The translations under genes and the position numbers were made by a program. Positions 1 through 5,164 of a stretch of DNA of 5,910 bases are shown one piece after another. Under the pieces are notes generated by a model. The model searched no databases and was not told the origin of the DNA. It was given only the letters and a program-made list of their open reading frames with translations. The DNA lies in contig DPOH01000089.1 in the NCBI GenBank assembly GCA_003539755.1, positions 1 to 5,910 of the forward strand. Direction: 5' to 3'. How positions within the stretch are numbered: position 1 is the first letter of the stretch; every line of letters begins with the position of its first letter. Source of the stretch: Clostridium sp. GTDB taxonomy: Bacteria > Bacillota > Clostridia > Clostridiales > Clostridiaceae.

Positions 1-38
1 CTGTACGTCTTACTAATATACATCAGTAACTTATTCAT
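1..38 (-). CDS. N-terminus of a probable MarR-family transcriptional regulator (partial)
   Basis: Only the first 12 complete codons are present, reading MNKLLMYISKTY, and the gene runs off the left edge. The start is well supported: on the minus strand GGAGG (46-50) lies 7 bases before ATG, and a well-formed sigma-A promoter lies further upstream. The peptide resembles the opening of many MarR-family regulators, which begin with a short helix of the form M-N-x-L-x-x-Y-I-S. Two near-identical palindromes of the MarR operator type sit on its promoter, which fits a self-regulated winged-helix repressor. Target genes, often a transporter or redox enzyme downstream, lie outside the window. The family call rests on 12 residues plus operator architecture. 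Another small DNA-binding protein remains possible. Confidence 0.55.
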   Translation of the reverse strand, partial: MNKLLMYISKTY

Positions 39-57
39 ACGTTTTCCTCCAAAATCG

Positions 58-69
58 TTGACTAGTCAA
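58..69. promoter_or_regulatory. Operator palindrome 1 (TTGACTAGTCAA)
   Basis: This is a perfect 12-bp palindrome between the -10 box and the ribosome binding site of the left-edge regulator, covering the predicted transcription start. Binding here would block transcription. It pairs with a nearly identical site 34 bp away, centre to centre. Confidence 0.6.
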
Positions 70-74
70 TCGTT

Positions 75-103
75 ATTTTAAATTAATATAGTTGATTAGT
101 CAA
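75..103 (-). promoter_or_regulatory. Sigma-A promoter of the left-edge regulator gene
   Basis: On the minus strand, TTGACT (98-103) is followed by exactly 17 bases and TAAAAT (75-80). It has near-consensus -35 and -10 hexamers with optimal spacing. The predicted transcription start is near position 68, giving a leader of about 30 bases before the ATG at 38. Confidence 0.7.
92..103. promoter_or_regulatory. Operator palindrome 2 (TTGATTAGTCAA)
   Basis: This 12-bp site differs from the perfect palindrome at 58-69 by one base. It overlaps the whole -35 hexamer of the minus-strand promoter. The pair brackets the promoter, as expected for autorepression by the dimeric regulator encoded just downstream. 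Confidence 0.6.
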
Positions 104-215
104 TAATTATTATTTGTAATAAATTTAATTTTATTCATCTTTATATAAAAATCATTAAATTACCAGAAAATTTTGCTTTTAAGATATGTATGATATGTTT
201 ATATGCTAAGAATTA

Positions 216-224
216 TGTTACAAT
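216..224 (+). promoter_or_regulatory. Candidate extended -10 promoter for the lipoprotein gene
   Basis: TG-T-TACAAT forms an extended -10 element. No good -35 hexamer is seen 17 bases upstream (TGTTTA at 196-201), so this is a moderate prediction. It would give a leader of about 50 bases before the ATG at 284. Confidence 0.35.
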
Positions 225-283
225 AATTGAAATATAAATAAGCAATAGCAATAATTTCATATGAAACAATTGGGGGGATAAAT

Positions 284-853
284 ATGAAAAAAACATGTTT
301 TTTTATACTCACGACCTTTCTGCTTTTGAGCCTTACTGGATGCAGCATGACAAAAAGCAGAAGTTCAGAAAAATATTTAAACAGCGGGAAAATGATTGAT
401 ATTCCTGCAAAGAAATTCATGCCAGACCTAGATATGTTGCCAATAGACTATGGTACATACTACAAGTATAACCATATTTACAGAATTATATTTGAGACAG
501 ATACTCTTACACTTGTGGTAAATTATAGTGAAGAAACATATACAAAAGAAAAAGAAAGGCTTTTAAAAGAATATAAGTATCTGGACCATAAGGTTATATC
601 AGATCTTGATTCAGAGAAATACTATATTCCAGAATATGAATTTAAGGTAAGCACCTATGACTTTAAGGTTGCAGATCAATCTGAAACCTATAAGGATCAG
701 TATCCAAAGTCATTCGGCATGATTGGATTTTCAGATGAAAATAAGAGCATAGCCTATTTATATTTCTATGATACAGATTTAGACTATATATCAAGGGATA
801 ATGAAAGTCCTATGAGTGATTTTGTAAAAAAATATTTTAAATATGATTTCTAA
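284..853 (+). CDS. Putative lipoprotein of unknown function
   Basis: A 189-residue exported protein. Residues 1-20 form a lipoprotein signal: MKK, a hydrophobic stretch (F6-L17) and a lipobox L17-T18-G19-C20. Cys20 should therefore be lipidated and the mature protein held on the outer face of the cytoplasmic membrane. The start is supported by GGGGGG (272-277), an unusually G-rich ribosome binding site six bases before ATG. The mature part is rich in Tyr, Lys, Asp and Glu, with a beta-rich middle (about 64-81) and a charged helical stretch (about 84-98). No catalytic motif or known domain is recognised. It stands alone, with an intergenic gap upstream and a strong terminator 32 bases after the stop, so it is probably monocistronic. 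Lipoprotein status is fairly certain; function is unknown. Confidence 0.85.
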   Translation: MKKTCFFILTTFLLLSLTGCSMTKSRSSEKYLNSGKMIDIPAKKFMPDLDMLPIDYGTYYKYNHIYRIIFETDTLTLVVNYSEETYTKEKERLLKEYKYLDHKVISDLDSEKYYIPEYEFKVSTYDFKVADQSETYKDQYPKSFGMIGFSDENKSIAYLYFYDTDLDYISRDNESPMSDFVKKYFKYDF

Positions 854-884
854 AACTAAAAATGTGTACTTTTCTTATATTAGT

Positions 885-917
885 ATTATAGGTGGGAAAT
901 CCCACCTATAATTTTTT
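885..917 (+). terminator. Intrinsic terminator after the lipoprotein gene
   Basis: A perfect inverted repeat (886-897 with 900-911, core GGTGGG/CCCACC, extended by one A-T pair) is followed by a run of six T at 912-917 on the plus strand. It lies between two convergent genes. The minus-strand hydrolase, stopping at 927, would read into the same hairpin but finds no T-run on its far side, so termination in that direction may be weaker. Confidence 0.85.
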
Positions 918-926
918 AAAAATAAT

Positions 927-2702
927 TTATCTTTTTAATACTGGAAGCTGAAGATATGATGCCTTGTCTCCACCAGTATGGATAATTTGCCATCCCTTGT
1001 TGCTAGGTGTACATCCAGGTGTACCTGGCATCATACCATTACCATATTCCTCTTTTGGAGAAATGATTACTCTTATAGATTCACCCTTATAGAATTTTAA
1101 TCCAATTGGACTCATTACTATATCTGCTTCAACGACCTGGCCTTTTTCTAATTTTTCAACACGATCAAAGCTATATGCTGGGACTTCATTTGTAGATTCC
1201 TGTTCATCAAGATGTCTCATAGAAAGACGTAGTCTCCCCCATGAACCCTTATAACGAGTGATTGATGCACCATCATCAGTAAAATCACGAATAGCTGCAC
1301 CATGGTTAGGAATTGTAATCTCCGCAAGCATATTACCATTCTTATCTAATTTCTGCATCCATACAAATACATCTGCATCATCTGTACCTTCTACTTCAGC
1401 ATAAAGGTGAAGCTTTGGATACCCTACAAGCTCTGTTTCTTCATCAAAAGTTGTCATAAAACTAATCCGTCCTGGAAGTCCCTGTGTATCATATTTTGCA
1501 ATAACTTCTTCTTTTGAAGCTTCTTTATTTAATCCACGGAATTTTCCATCAAGATAGAACTTAGTATATTCTACATTATCTCCATAACCAAATTCCTCTG
1601 CTGGAATGTTAAGCTGATCACCACCTTCCATATCTAAAAGACTATAACGTACATGTGGTGTATCCTTCCATCCATTATCAATGCCTTTTAGATAATAGTC
1701 AAAGAATTTTTGACGATCTTCTCTTCCTGCATCACTATAATAATCTGGCCACTCTTGTGTGTTATGTATTCTTAGCCACTTATCTTCTATATTTAATTTT
1801 CTCCATTGACGAAATGTTCCCATTGTATGTAAAGTATTGCTGTAACTAGCCACACAATATACTGGAATAGTAATATTACTGATATCAGCCTTTTTATCAA
1901 GCCATAAAGGTGCATCTGCTAATGGATATTTCTCCATTTCTTCTGTCATATCTTCACGCATTGTACCTGGAACTGCACTTACATGGTTTACTTGAAGACG
2001 ATTAATAAAGTTTTTATCTGGAATACCACCATTGTATGCAAGATCACGATAAGCATCAGAAAGTCCTTCATGTGGATTGATGCAAGTAAGATGTGGTGGC
2101 TGTTTTCCAGCTATGAACCATTGAGAAAAAGTTAGATAACTAGTTCCTGTTAATGCTGTTTTTTCATTACTCCATTCCTGCTCTGCTATCCATTCAATTA
2201 AATCATAACAGTCTTCTGCTTCTTGTGAACCTATTAGTGTAATATCTCCTTCACTATGAGCAATTCCACGTGGATCAGGATTACATACTGCATATCCTCT
2301 TTGACACCAGTAGTCAGGATCTGTTGCTTCAAATTTTGTTAAACCAGAACTCCAGGCATTACCCATTCCAATCATGTTAAATAAGTTAATATAACGTGGA
2401 GCACTACCAGCACTCTTTCCATATGGACTCCATGCAATTAGAGTAGGAAATTTTGTTTCTTTACTATCAGCTGGCATGTAGATATCTGTGTAAATTGTTA
2501 CTCCATCCCTCATCTTCACTGCCACATCCTTAAGCATACGAATATCTGCTGAAAGTGGTTTAAACTGTGGTGCAATCTGTGTACCTGCTTTTAAGATACG
2601 TTCTCCTGGTTCAAATGGACTTAACACACCATGAGTATATCCGTCGTCTATATAATCAAGTGCAGGTTTAAAAATCATTTCATTTAATATTTTATTTGCC
2701 AT
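927..2702 (-). CDS. CocE/NonD family alpha/beta hydrolase (X-Pro dipeptidyl-peptidase S15-like)
   Basis: A 591-residue serine hydrolase with no signal peptide, so probably cytoplasmic. The catalytic alpha/beta-hydrolase domain spans roughly residues 55-350. It contains S-P-Y-G-K (92-96, with the Tyr expected to help form the oxyanion hole), D-P-R-G-x-x-x-S-E-G (143-152) and the nucleophile motif G-T-S-Y-L (186-190, Ser188) followed by Q194-W195. A PepX-C-like jelly-roll domain follows, about 375-588, ending in I-I-H-T-G-G and L-Q-L-P-V. The family cleaves esters or amides; the substrate here cannot be read from the sequence. The W-Y-D and G-P-W-x-H motifs that carry the acid and histidine in cocaine esterase are replaced by S-Y-S-N-T-L-H-T (286-293) and H-N-T-Q-E-W-P-D (313-320). 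A strong GGAGGA (2711-2716) lies 8 bases before the start. It is divergent from an AraC-type regulator and appears monocistronic. Confidence 0.9.
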   Translation of the reverse strand: MANKILNEMIFKPALDYIDDGYTHGVLSPFEPGERILKAGTQIAPQFKPLSADIRMLKDVAVKMRDGVTIYTDIYMPADSKETKFPTLIAWSPYGKSAGSAPRYINLFNMIGMGNAWSSGLTKFEATDPDYWCQRGYAVCNPDPRGIAHSEGDITLIGSQEAEDCYDLIEWIAEQEWSNEKTALTGTSYLTFSQWFIAGKQPPHLTCINPHEGLSDAYRDLAYNGGIPDKNFINRLQVNHVSAVPGTMREDMTEEMEKYPLADAPLWLDKKADISNITIPVYCVASYSNTLHTMGTFRQWRKLNIEDKWLRIHNTQEWPDYYSDAGREDRQKFFDYYLKGIDNGWKDTPHVRYSLLDMEGGDQLNIPAEEFGYGDNVEYTKFYLDGKFRGLNKEASKEEVIAKYDTQGLPGRISFMTTFDEETELVGYPKLHLYAEVEGTDDADVFVWMQKLDKNGNMLAEITIPNHGAAIRDFTDDGASITRYKGSWGRLRLSMRHLDEQESTNEVPAYSFDRVEKLEKGQVVEADIVMSPIGLKFYKGESIRVIISPKEEYGNGMMPGTPGCTPSNKGWQIIHTGGDKASYLQLPVLKR

Positions 2703-2742
2703 ATTTATAATCCTCCTATATTCAAAAATATTGTTTTATATA

Positions 2743-2804
2743 TTTATTTACTTCTTGTATTTATTTATTTTACTTACTGCATGTGTTTATTATACTTACT
2801 TCAT
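2743..2804. repeat. Three 18-bp direct repeats with exact 22-bp period, probable regulator binding array
   Basis: The units are at 2743-2760, 2765-2782 and 2787-2804. Units 2 and 3 match at 16 of 18 positions, units 1 and 2 at 13, and units 1 and 3 at 11. The shared pattern is TTnnTnTACTTnnTnnAT. A 22-bp period is close to two helical turns, so the units face the same side of the DNA. That suits an AraC-family protein, which commonly binds direct repeats. The array lies 41 bases upstream of the hydrolase start and should control it. AT-rich composition makes some similarity likely by chance, but constant phasing across three units is harder to explain that way. Confidence 0.5.
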
Positions 2805-2817
2805 AAACTCATTAGAA
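2789..2817 (-). promoter_or_regulatory. Candidate hydrolase promoter with weak -35
   Basis: On the minus strand a perfect TATAAT (2789-2794) has only TTCTAA (2812-2817) at 17-base spacing. If this promoter is used, the repeat array overlaps the promoter and transcription start, implying repression. An alternative AT-rich -10 (TATATA, 2737-2742) has no -35 and would put the array directly upstream, implying activation. Sequence alone does not decide between them. Confidence 0.35.
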
Positions 2818-2862
2818 TGTCTATTTCAAACACAAAATGTTCTTTTTCAACGATTTTGCAGA

Positions 2863-2891
2863 TTGATAGAATAATTACTATATTGTAAAAT
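2863..2891 (+). promoter_or_regulatory. Sigma-A promoter of the AraC-family regulator gene
   Basis: TTGATA (2863-2868), a 17-base spacer and TAAAAT (2886-2891) form a good promoter. The predicted transcription start is near 2898, leaving a leader of about 60 bases before the ATG at 2959. Confidence 0.65.
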
Positions 2892-2958
2892 CAATTTGTG
2901 AATTTTAATATAATAAACTTAATATTTTAAGTACTTACATTTACGGAGGATAACTTCA

Positions 2959-3825
2959 ATGAATAATAATTCAAAGAATAGAGTAAAAAATTTAAATCTT
3001 TCAACAATTCAGCAATTAGTAACTAACCTTAATGAGGGATACATAGATAATAGTTTGTTTATATCCATGAATAATTCTAATTATGGAAATCAAATTTTAT
3101 CTATAGACCAACCTTATCTATTAGGTGAAGGTCGAGTAATGCGTATAATTTCTGGTAACGCTTCTGCTTTTATTAACCTAGAACACCAACATCTAGACCC
3201 ACAGATGTGCTTTATCATTCCTCCTAATTCTATCTTTGAAATAAAGCAGTTAAGTGAAGACTTTAAGCTTCAAGTATTTAGCTTTAGAGAGCTTCCCAAT
3301 CACATTAAATTAGATCATTTTTCCGGCTTTAGACTAACAGACTTTGAATGGGAAATTGCCGACAGCTATTTTAATCTTATCTGGCAGGAATCACAGTGTA
3401 AGCCAATCAATATGTATGTTATAAAGCAGCTGCAACTTGCATTTCTAGCACGTCTAGAAGAATACTACAAGACCTCTGAAACTGCAGTCTCTATGCAAAA
3501 AAATAGTGTCCAATTACAGCTCTTCCGTCAATTTTTAGAAATCATCAGCCAATATGGAACACAGGAACATTTCATTAGTTTTTATGCCGATAAAATAGGA
3601 GTTTCTCCAAACTATCTTGGTACTGTTGTAAAAGCTGTAAGCGGATCAACATGTGGAGAGTTAATCAATCGAAACCTCATCGTGCATGCTAAAATTATGC
3701 TAAAATATTCTGATGATCCGGCATGGATAATCTCAGATGCACTTAATTTTCCTAATCCAAGCGAATTCTCTAAGTTTTTCAAACGTGAGACTGGCATGAC
3801 ACCATTAAGTTATCGTAAATCATAA
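2959..3825 (+). CDS. AraC-family transcriptional regulator
   Basis: A 288-residue DNA-binding regulator. The C-terminal AraC/XylS domain covers about residues 188-288. The first helix-turn-helix is around F-Y-A-D-K-I-G-V-S-P-N-Y-L (208-220). The second is around I-I-S-D-A-L-N-F-P-N-P-S-E-F-S-K-F-F-K (257-275), ending in the family signature T-G-M-T-P-L-S-Y-R (278-286). The N-terminal part (about 40-112, with G-E-G-R-V at 56-60 and F-I-I-P-P-N-S at 85-91) looks like the cupin-type ligand-sensing domain of this family, and 130-180 is a helical linker. Length is normal for AraC regulators. GGAGGA (2945-2950) lies 8 bases before the start. It is divergent from the CocE-type hydrolase, which is its most likely target. 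The inducer is unknown. A TACTTAC copy by its ribosome binding site suggests possible self-control. Confidence 0.93.
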   Translation: MNNNSKNRVKNLNLSTIQQLVTNLNEGYIDNSLFISMNNSNYGNQILSIDQPYLLGEGRVMRIISGNASAFINLEHQHLDPQMCFIIPPNSIFEIKQLSEDFKLQVFSFRELPNHIKLDHFSGFRLTDFEWEIADSYFNLIWQESQCKPINMYVIKQLQLAFLARLEEYYKTSETAVSMQKNSVQLQLFRQFLEIISQYGTQEHFISFYADKIGVSPNYLGTVVKAVSGSTCGELINRNLIVHAKIMLKYSDDPAWIISDALNFPNPSEFSKFFKRETGMTPLSYRKS

Positions 3826-3868
3826 ATCACTTTAGTTTCTTAACAAAAGTAATTTAAAAAAGTTATAT

Positions 3869-3897
3869 TTGACAGTTTAGTACACTAGTACTATAAT
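3869..3897 (+). promoter_or_regulatory. Perfect-consensus sigma-A promoter
   Basis: TTGACA (3869-3874), 17 bases, then TATAAT (3892-3897): both hexamers and the spacing are exact consensus. The predicted start is near 3904, about 60 bases before the DUF2316-like ORF. Such a strong promoter usually needs a repressor, and a palindrome sits in its spacer. Confidence 0.85.
3878..3893. promoter_or_regulatory. Candidate operator palindrome TAGTAC-ACTA-GTACTA
   Basis: Six-base perfect inverted repeats with a 4-base spacer lie centred between the -35 and -10 of a perfect-consensus promoter, overlapping the first two bases of the -10. This is a classic position for a repressor site. No gene in the window is clearly its repressor. 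It differs from both the left-edge MarR-type palindromes and the 22-bp repeat units. Confidence 0.5.
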
Positions 3898-3963
3898 GCC
3901 AAACATAATACAATATACTAAAATTAAAGACTAGTATTTTTAGTCAACAAAGGAGATGAAATC

Positions 3964-4116
3964 ATGTCTTTAACCCTAGAACAAAAGAAAAATACAATTA
4001 AAGAACTTAAGCAGAACTTAGAAATTTCTGAACTTCCTTTAAGTCAAATTGCAAATGACCTAGGGACTGATGAAATGTTGAAAGATGAACCAATGAATAA
4101 AGAATATCGCAAATAA
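3964..4116 (+). CDS. Short DUF2316-like protein, probably a C-terminally truncated remnant
   Basis: A 50-codon ORF with AGGAG (3951-3955) 8 bases before ATG and a consensus promoter upstream. Residues 1-34 (MSLTLEQKK..., L-P-L-S-Q-I-A-N-D-L-G-T at 25-36) resemble the N-terminus of DUF2316 proteins. From memory these are about 95-110 residues long and carry an HTH-like start followed by a conserved W-I-L-R-N-like segment. Here the similarity stops after D-L-G-T (33-36), and the last 14 residues, ending P-M-N-K-E-Y-R-K, do not look like the family. The gene therefore seems to have lost its C-terminal two-thirds, possibly by a deletion that joined it to the tail of another gene. It heads a transcript whose next gene is also deleted. 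The DUF2316 assignment is from recalled sequence similarity. A genuine small protein is the alternative. Confidence 0.55.
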   Translation: MSLTLEQKKNTIKELKQNLEISELPLSQIANDLGTDEMLKDEPMNKEYRK

Positions 4117-4143
4117 AAAAGTATTTATTATGGGAGTGGTATT

Positions 4144-4538
4144 ATGTCAACAATAAAAGGGTTAGAATGGACATTTAACACAGAAGCTGAAAGGATAAAG
4201 GCAGAGAAGAAATTCATCAGGCATTGCAAAAAATATATTCTGTATATATGCCTGATTCCCCTGCTCCTAATGAGTATAGTGAAGATGATGCAAAAAAGCG
4301 TGCATATATAGCACAGAAATATGGATTTGTTGATATAAGCTATAAATTATATCATAGAACAAGGACTTTTAGTGCCAAAGAATATATATCACTTCTCGGT
4401 ACTTATTCAAACCATATAGTCATTGAACAAAATACTAGAAAAAAATTCTTTTCAGAAATTGTAGAAGCTATTGATAATCTAGGCGGTCAAATCACACTGT
4501 ATGATACCATTGACTTACAGCTTGCCAGAAATCCATAA
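4144..4538 (+). pseudogene. Class I SAM-dependent methyltransferase, internally deleted and frameshifted
   Basis: An ATG at 4144, preceded by GGGAGTGG (4132-4139), begins MSTIKGLEWTFNTEAE, the usual start of a clostridial/bacillar class I methyltransferase. The reading frame is then broken and hits TAG at 4309. From 4191 a different frame reads K-D-K-G-R-E-E-I-H-Q-A-L-Q and continues to TAA at 4538. This second part carries the typical C-terminal region of the same family (Y-H-R-T-R-T-F-S-A-K-E-Y, then D-T-I-D-L-Q-L-A-R near the end). The central SAM-binding Rossmann core, roughly 120 residues in an intact gene of about 250, is absent, with the junction near 4186-4194. The TTG at 4224 in the second frame has no ribosome binding site, so the C-terminal piece is unlikely to be made. 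It lies 27 bases after the DUF2316-like ORF, in the same transcription unit. Neither product could bind SAM. Confidence 0.8.
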
Positions 4539-4551
4539 CTATTTACCAAAC

Positions 4552-4580
4552 ATCTCGTTGCCACTTTTGGCAACGCAGAT
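4552..4580 (+). terminator. Hairpin after the methyltransferase remnant, possible weak terminator
   Basis: An 8-bp perfect stem (CGTTGCCA at 4556-4563 with TGGCAACG at 4568-4575) closes a CTTT loop. Four more pairs are possible outside a one-base bulge (4552-4555 with 4577-4580). It starts 14 bases after the last stop, where a terminator is expected, but no T-run follows on either strand. It may be an inefficient terminator or an RNA-stabilising hairpin. Confidence 0.45.
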
Positions 4581-4659
4581 ATCTTATAGTACTCCCTGCC
4601 TTAAAACTCCCTCTTCACTGCAAGCTTGTCTATAATTAACTAGTTATTTAAACATAACT

Positions 4660-4923
4660 TTATACGTTTTCTATAAACATTTTAGTATTTGTATCATAAG
4701 AATATACCTTTGAATAATTATCATAACCCTTAGCATAATCCCACTTTCCAGGATGCTCAATAACTATTAGATACACTTCTCCCTTAATATTTTCTGCTAC
4801 TTTAGACAGTACTTTTATAATCTCTTTATCAAAATGTGTAAACTTTGAGATTATCATTATCTTTAAGCATTCACTTCCACAAACTAACTTATTAAAATTC
4901 TTAACTACTTCTTTTGAATGCAT
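4660..4923 (-). CDS. Orphan hypothetical ORF, possible gene remnant
   Basis: An 87-residue frame on the minus strand with no recognised family. The protein looks like real coding sequence. It shows a predicted beta-strand (L-K-I-M-I-I-S, 20-26), an amphipathic helix (about 31-48), a second strand (V-Y-L-I-V-I, 50-55) and a Tyr-rich tail with G-Y-D-N-Y-S-K-V-Y (66-74), suggesting part of an alpha/beta fold. No ribosome binding site precedes the ATG. The same frame continues upstream for another 11 sense codons to a TAA at 4957-4959 with no other ATG, so the true N-terminus may be missing. A small AT-rich inverted repeat (4642-4648 with 4654-4660) lies at its end. It may be the C-terminal fragment of a decayed gene, or spurious. 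Confidence 0.3.
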   Translation of the reverse strand: MHSKEVVKNFNKLVCGSECLKIMIISKFTHFDKEIIKVLSKVAENIKGEVYLIVIEHPGKWDYAKGYDNYSKVYSYDTNTKMFIENV

Positions 4924-5164
4924 TAAATTTAATTTGTTCTTTATACTTACAAGATATTATATGCTTGTATACTAAATATATAATTACATATCTTAAAATC
5001 TATAAACCTAAATATTATGTTTTTGTACCGTTGCCACTATTATTTTTAGAAATAAATTTAAACTTTGTTCATATAAAAAACAAATTAAAAGCTAATAATA
5101 TTTATAAATGCTAAATATAAAAAAGAAGTACTATTTATAGTGTTAATAAAAAGGAGACATACTT
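4924..5164. other. AT-rich intergenic region without a recognised gene
   Basis: About 240 bases of very AT-rich sequence. It contains only the ribosome binding site of the downstream DJ-1/PfpI gene (AGGAG, 5152-5156) and, at its left end, the possible upstream extension of the orphan minus-strand frame. I found no confident -35/-10 pair for the downstream gene, although TATAGT (5136-5141) is a possible -10. The plus-strand frame here is low-complexity and has no ribosome binding site. Confidence 0.5.

Noticed and set aside
199..420. Minus-strand 73-codon open frame
   Set aside because: It overlaps the start of the lipoprotein gene antisense, has no ribosome binding site and is low-complexity hydrophobic. 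It is a shadow of the lipoprotein coding frame and AT-rich DNA.
1655..1849. Plus-strand 64-codon frame inside the hydrolase
   Set aside because: It is fully antisense to a conserved enzyme, with no ribosome binding site and no recognisable protein pattern.
2862..2895. ATTGAT/ATCAAT inverted repeat around the AraC promoter
   Set aside because: Six-base arms separated by 22 bases in AT-rich promoter DNA, overlapping the -35 and -10 boxes. They are probably coincidental.
3612..3797. Minus-strand 61-codon frame inside the AraC gene
   Set aside because: It is antisense to the well-conserved helix-turn-helix region and is a shadow frame.
3826..3868. Possible terminator after the AraC gene
   Set aside because: Only an ACTTT/AAAGT pairing across a long loop is present, with no GC stem and no T-run. 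There is not enough to call a terminator.
4224..4538. A separate 104-residue protein starting at TTG 4224
   Set aside because: No ribosome binding site precedes it, and the frame continues upstream to 4191 with family-typical residues. It is the C-terminal part of the deleted methyltransferase, not an independent gene.
4621..4646. Short palindromes CAAGCTTG (4621-4628) and TAACTAGTTA (4637-4646)
   Set aside because: These are 8 and 10 bp, not linked to a promoter and not repeated elsewhere in the window. They are expected by chance.
4914..5114. Plus-strand 66-codon frame
   Set aside because: It has no ribosome binding site and low-complexity composition of mostly I, L, K, N and Y, as expected from random AT-rich sequence.
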